Positions 7,622 to 9,002 of a stretch of DNA of 9,002 nucleotides are shown here, piece by piece. The DNA lies in assembly GCA_039934875.1 (NCBI GenBank), contig JBDTLH010000350.1, positions 1 through 9,002 on the forward strand, written 5' to 3'. Every line of letters begins with the position of its first letter. The stretch's first letter is position 1. Position numbers and translations under genes: made by a program. The DNA is from JBDTLH01 sp039934875. GTDB lineage: Bacteria; Acidobacteriota; Terriglobia; Terriglobales; Acidobacteriaceae. Under the pieces are notes generated by a model, which was not told the DNA's origin, searched no databases, and saw nothing but the letters and a program-made list of their open reading frames with translations.

Positions 7622-7918
7622 GCAGAGTAGCAGCGGTTCGAAATCCAACGATTTCACGCGGCGCAGCAATCCGTTGTATGCCTCCTGGGAACCGATCCAG
7701 AACCAGTGGAATGTATTGCCCTCGCAATGTGCAATTGCGCGATGGGAGCGTCCGATATCCACAGTCCAGATCTGGCCCTTCTGCTCTAACCCGAAGGAAG
7801 GATCAAAAGGATCCCGCTCAAATTTCGCATACTTCTTGTCAGCGAGTTTGCGCACATGGCTCGGTAAGCCGTTGTAAGCTATCTAGAAATCAGCGAGGGC
7901 AAACGAGCGGAAGCTCAC
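7529..7918 (-). pseudogene. RelE/ParE-family toxin, broken by a TAG at codon 12
   Basis: From GTG 7918, which overlaps the antitoxin TGA by four bases (GTGA), one frame runs to 7529 with a single internal stop, TAG at 7883-7885. Read through, it gives ADF*IAYNGLPSHVRKLA and then KKYAKFERDPFDPSF, the strand IWTVDIGRSHRAIAH, and WFWIGSQEAYNGLL. This is the order of a RelE/ParE-like toxin subfamily whose N-terminus has F-W-x-x-Y-x-x-LP, so the stop sits where Trp is usual (TGG to TAG is one change). A GTG at 7855 could start a shorter product lacking the first helix. Beyond GLLRRVK, where the family normally ends, the frame continues about 40 residues into the antisense of the neighbouring gene, so the native stop also seems lost. 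Toxins of this family cleave mRNA or hit gyrase; this copy is probably inactive. Confidence 0.75.
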
Positions 7919-8145
7919 GAACGATGGGTACCTTCCGAGAGCGGAAACGATTTGCCATTCCGAATCTGGATCTTGACTCGCTCAAGCAATTCCAACCCCT
8001 CGCCTCCCGCGCTGAAATCGCGCTCGATTTGGTCATCCCATAATTCGCGATCGCGTTCTGTAAACCAGGCAATAAGCGCCGATTGCTGCTCATCGGGCAA
8101 ATGGTCTATCTCGTGTTGAATTTGGGGCAAGATCGATAGCGGCAA
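7915..8145 (-). CDS. Antitoxin partner of the RelE/ParE-like toxin
   Basis: The 76-residue protein reads from TTG 8145, directly after the TAA of the HD gene; a second in-frame TTG at codon 6 is an alternative, and no ATG start exists. The helix LPDEQQSALIAWFTERDRELWDDQIERDFSAGG and the tail LELLERVKIQIRNGKSFPL match the small acidic antitoxins that precede this toxin subfamily: an LP..EQ..LI.W helix, WD..IE.D, then a short C-terminal segment that binds the toxin. There is no obvious DNA-binding domain. Its stop overlaps the toxin GTG start in GTGA, the classic translational coupling of toxin-antitoxin operons. No frameshift or stop is seen, so it appears to survive without a functional toxin and could still neutralise related toxins encoded elsewhere. 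Confidence 0.72.
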   Translation of the reverse strand: MPLSILPQIQHEIDHLPDEQQSALIAWFTERDRELWDDQIERDFSAGGEGLELLERVKIQIRNGKSFPLSEGTHRS

Positions 8146-8150
8146 TTATA
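8145..8150 (-). promoter_or_regulatory. Consensus -10 (TATAAT) at the antitoxin start
   Basis: The minus strand reads TATAAT exactly across the HD-gene stop and the antitoxin TTG. The -35 region about 17-18 bases upstream is poor (GGGACG/GACGAA). If used, transcription would begin inside the annotated antitoxin, so translation would start at the later TTG. It may be chance. Confidence 0.25.
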
Positions 8151-8736
8151 TCGAACACTGCCGATCGTTCGTCCCGGCGATCCCCAGCTTCTCCGCAATC
8201 CCGCTCATAGCATGAATGCAGAAGGCGATGTGTTCATCGAGATCGACGCCCAGCTCCGCCGCGCCGCTGGTGATGTCGTTGCGGTTGACGCCGCGGGCGA
8301 AGGCTTTGTCCTTCATCTTCTTGCGAATGGATTTGACGTCCACCTCGGCAATCGATTTCGAAGGTTTGATGAGCGCGGTGGCGGTGATGAATCCAGAGAG
8401 TTCGTCGCAGGCGAAGAGGGCTTTATCGAGCAGAGAGACGCGGGGGATGCCGCTGTAATCTGCGTGGGCCAGGATGGCATGCATCAGGTCTTCAGGATAT
8501 CCGTGTTCGCGCAGGATGGTGTTGCCGATGAAAGGGTGCTCATCCGGCGAGGGGTGCTTCTCGTAATCAAAATCGTGCAGCAGGCCGGTAACGGCCCAGA
8601 GTTCCACATCCTGCGATAGCCGGGCGGCATAGGCGCGCATGCAGGCCTCGACTGCCATAGCATGTTTGCGCAGGCTTTCGGATTGGGTGTATTCAGTTAG
8701 TAAACACCAGGCGGACTCTCGATTTAGGCTGCTCAT
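8146..8736 (-). CDS. HD-domain phosphohydrolase
   Basis: The 196-residue protein starts at ATG 8736, preceded by AGGAGA (8745-8750) at 8-base spacing. Residues about 20-115 form an HD domain: His25 in LRKHAMAVE, the HD pair His54-Asp55 in GLLHDFDYEKHP, His67 and His91 (LAHADYSG) as further candidate ligands, and Asp111 in FACDELSGF. Downstream it keeps ALIKPSK, VKSIRKKMKDKAFARGVNR and the helix GVDLDEHIAF, a pattern seen in stand-alone HD/HDIG hydrolases of about 185-195 residues. HD enzymes cleave phosphate esters of nucleotides with bound divalent metal; the natural substrate of this subgroup is not established. The final NDRQCSI tail is followed at once by the antitoxin TTG. The gene is divergent from the zinc-ribbon gene at 8898. 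Confidence 0.88.
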   Translation of the reverse strand: MSSLNRESAWCLLTEYTQSESLRKHAMAVEACMRAYAARLSQDVELWAVTGLLHDFDYEKHPSPDEHPFIGNTILREHGYPEDLMHAILAHADYSGIPRVSLLDKALFACDELSGFITATALIKPSKSIAEVDVKSIRKKMKDKAFARGVNRNDITSGAAELGVDLDEHIAFCIHAMSGIAEKLGIAGTNDRQCSI

Positions 8737-8802
8737 TCCGTGTTTCTCCTGTTCCTGTAGGGTTTTGATGGATGCTATTCCGCTTTTTACCGATATTCAC
8801 AG

Positions 8803-8831
8803 TTGACAATTGAAGAGGACTCAAGCAGATT
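8803..8831 (+). promoter_or_regulatory. Candidate promoter for the right-edge gene
   Basis: A perfect TTGACA -35 (8803-8808) is followed after 17 bases by CAGATT (8826-8831), a weak -10. Transcription would start near 8838 and leave a 60-base leader before ATG 8898. The TTGACA overlaps the imperfect palindrome CAGTTG-A-CAATTG, which could be an operator. It lies between divergent genes, where promoters are expected. Confidence 0.35.
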
Positions 8832-8897
8832 ACCTCTAAGCCCCTTGACTTTGGAAGCGGCTTGGTGAGTGCCTTGCTCTGGCAGCTCCCGATAAAT

Positions 8898-9002
8898 ATG
8901 GCTACTACACTCGCACCTGTAGATTCGCGCGAGGTCCTGCGTTGCGATGCGTGCCACCTGGTCCAGTTCCGGACCCACAACAACGATTGCCGGCGCTGCC
9001 AC
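8898..9002 (+). CDS. N-terminus of a CxxCH-type zinc-ribbon protein (runs off right edge)
   Basis: ATG 8898 opens 35 codons to the window end. After a short leader (MATTLAPVDSREVLR) comes CDACHLVQFRT, then HNNDCRRCH, that is CxxCH, eleven residues, CxxCH. This spacing fits a small zinc ribbon. The same N-terminal motif, ahead of a helix-turn-helix domain, is remembered from acidobacterial regulators, but that downstream domain is outside the window. There is no signal peptide, so periplasmic heme attachment at the two CxxCH motifs is unlikely. No clear Shine-Dalgarno is present. The gene is divergent from the HD hydrolase. Confidence 0.6.
   Translation, partial: MATTLAPVDSREVLRCDACHLVQFRTHNNDCRRCH

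Noticed and set aside
7602..8043. Plus-strand frames opposite the toxin-antitoxin pair
   Set aside because: Antisense shadows; the minus-strand frames show the toxin and antitoxin motifs.
8787..9002. Minus-strand frame at the right edge, including CECSSH
   Set aside because: It is antisense to the CxxCH zinc-ribbon start, which has a patterned motif and proper direction; the minus frame has no recognisable domain.
8943..9002. Two CxxCH motifs as cytochrome c heme sites
   Set aside because: No signal peptide precedes them and the eleven-residue spacing fits a zinc ribbon better.

Overview
The window looks like part of a high-GC Gram-negative chromosome, most likely an Acidobacteriota soil bacterium. 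That placement is inferred from the gene set: secreted DUF3011 repeat proteins, a CxxCH zinc-ribbon protein with an acidobacterial look, an APC permease with a long soluble tail, and many Sec-exported proteins. No rRNA or marker gene fixes it. There are no tRNA or rRNA genes, insertion sequences or CRISPR arrays.

Layout. On the left edge a secreted amidohydrolase (minus, running off the window) is divergent from a secreted dienelactone-hydrolase-like serine hydrolase (683-1453, plus). The hydrolase ends inside a perfect 15-bp-stem hairpin and converges on a small secreted PepSY protein (1487-1888, minus). Divergent from PepSY is a likely two-gene unit: a ferredoxin/flavodoxin-NADP reductase-like flavoprotein (about 1962-2741) and a 12-TM APC-superfamily permease with a cytosolic tail (2812-4680). 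Next come two tandem secreted DUF3011 proteins with three and two four-cysteine repeats (4857-5642 and 5839-6381). Their ribosome-binding contexts are almost identical, and each is preceded by a hairpin-bearing spacer. After a 240-250 bp gap there is a secreted protein of three fibronectin-III/purple-acid-phosphatase-N-type domains with no catalytic domain (6638-7621).

The right part holds a degenerate type II toxin-antitoxin pair on the minus strand. The antitoxin looks intact (7915-8145). The RelE/ParE-type toxin starts at a GTG overlapping the antitoxin stop, has an in-frame TAG at codon 12 where the family has tryptophan, and has lost its normal stop. Upstream on the same strand is an HD-domain phosphohydrolase (8146-8736). 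Divergent from that, the start of a CxxCH-type zinc-ribbon protein (8898 onward, plus) runs off the right edge.

The strongest points for a second look are the broken toxin beside an intact antitoxin, the tandem DUF3011 paralogues with their low-complexity linkers, the hairpin that writes the end of the hydrolase, and a change in third-position G/C bias of the plus strand at about 6.4-6.6 kb that does not depend on gene direction. No clearly new multi-gene system is evident.
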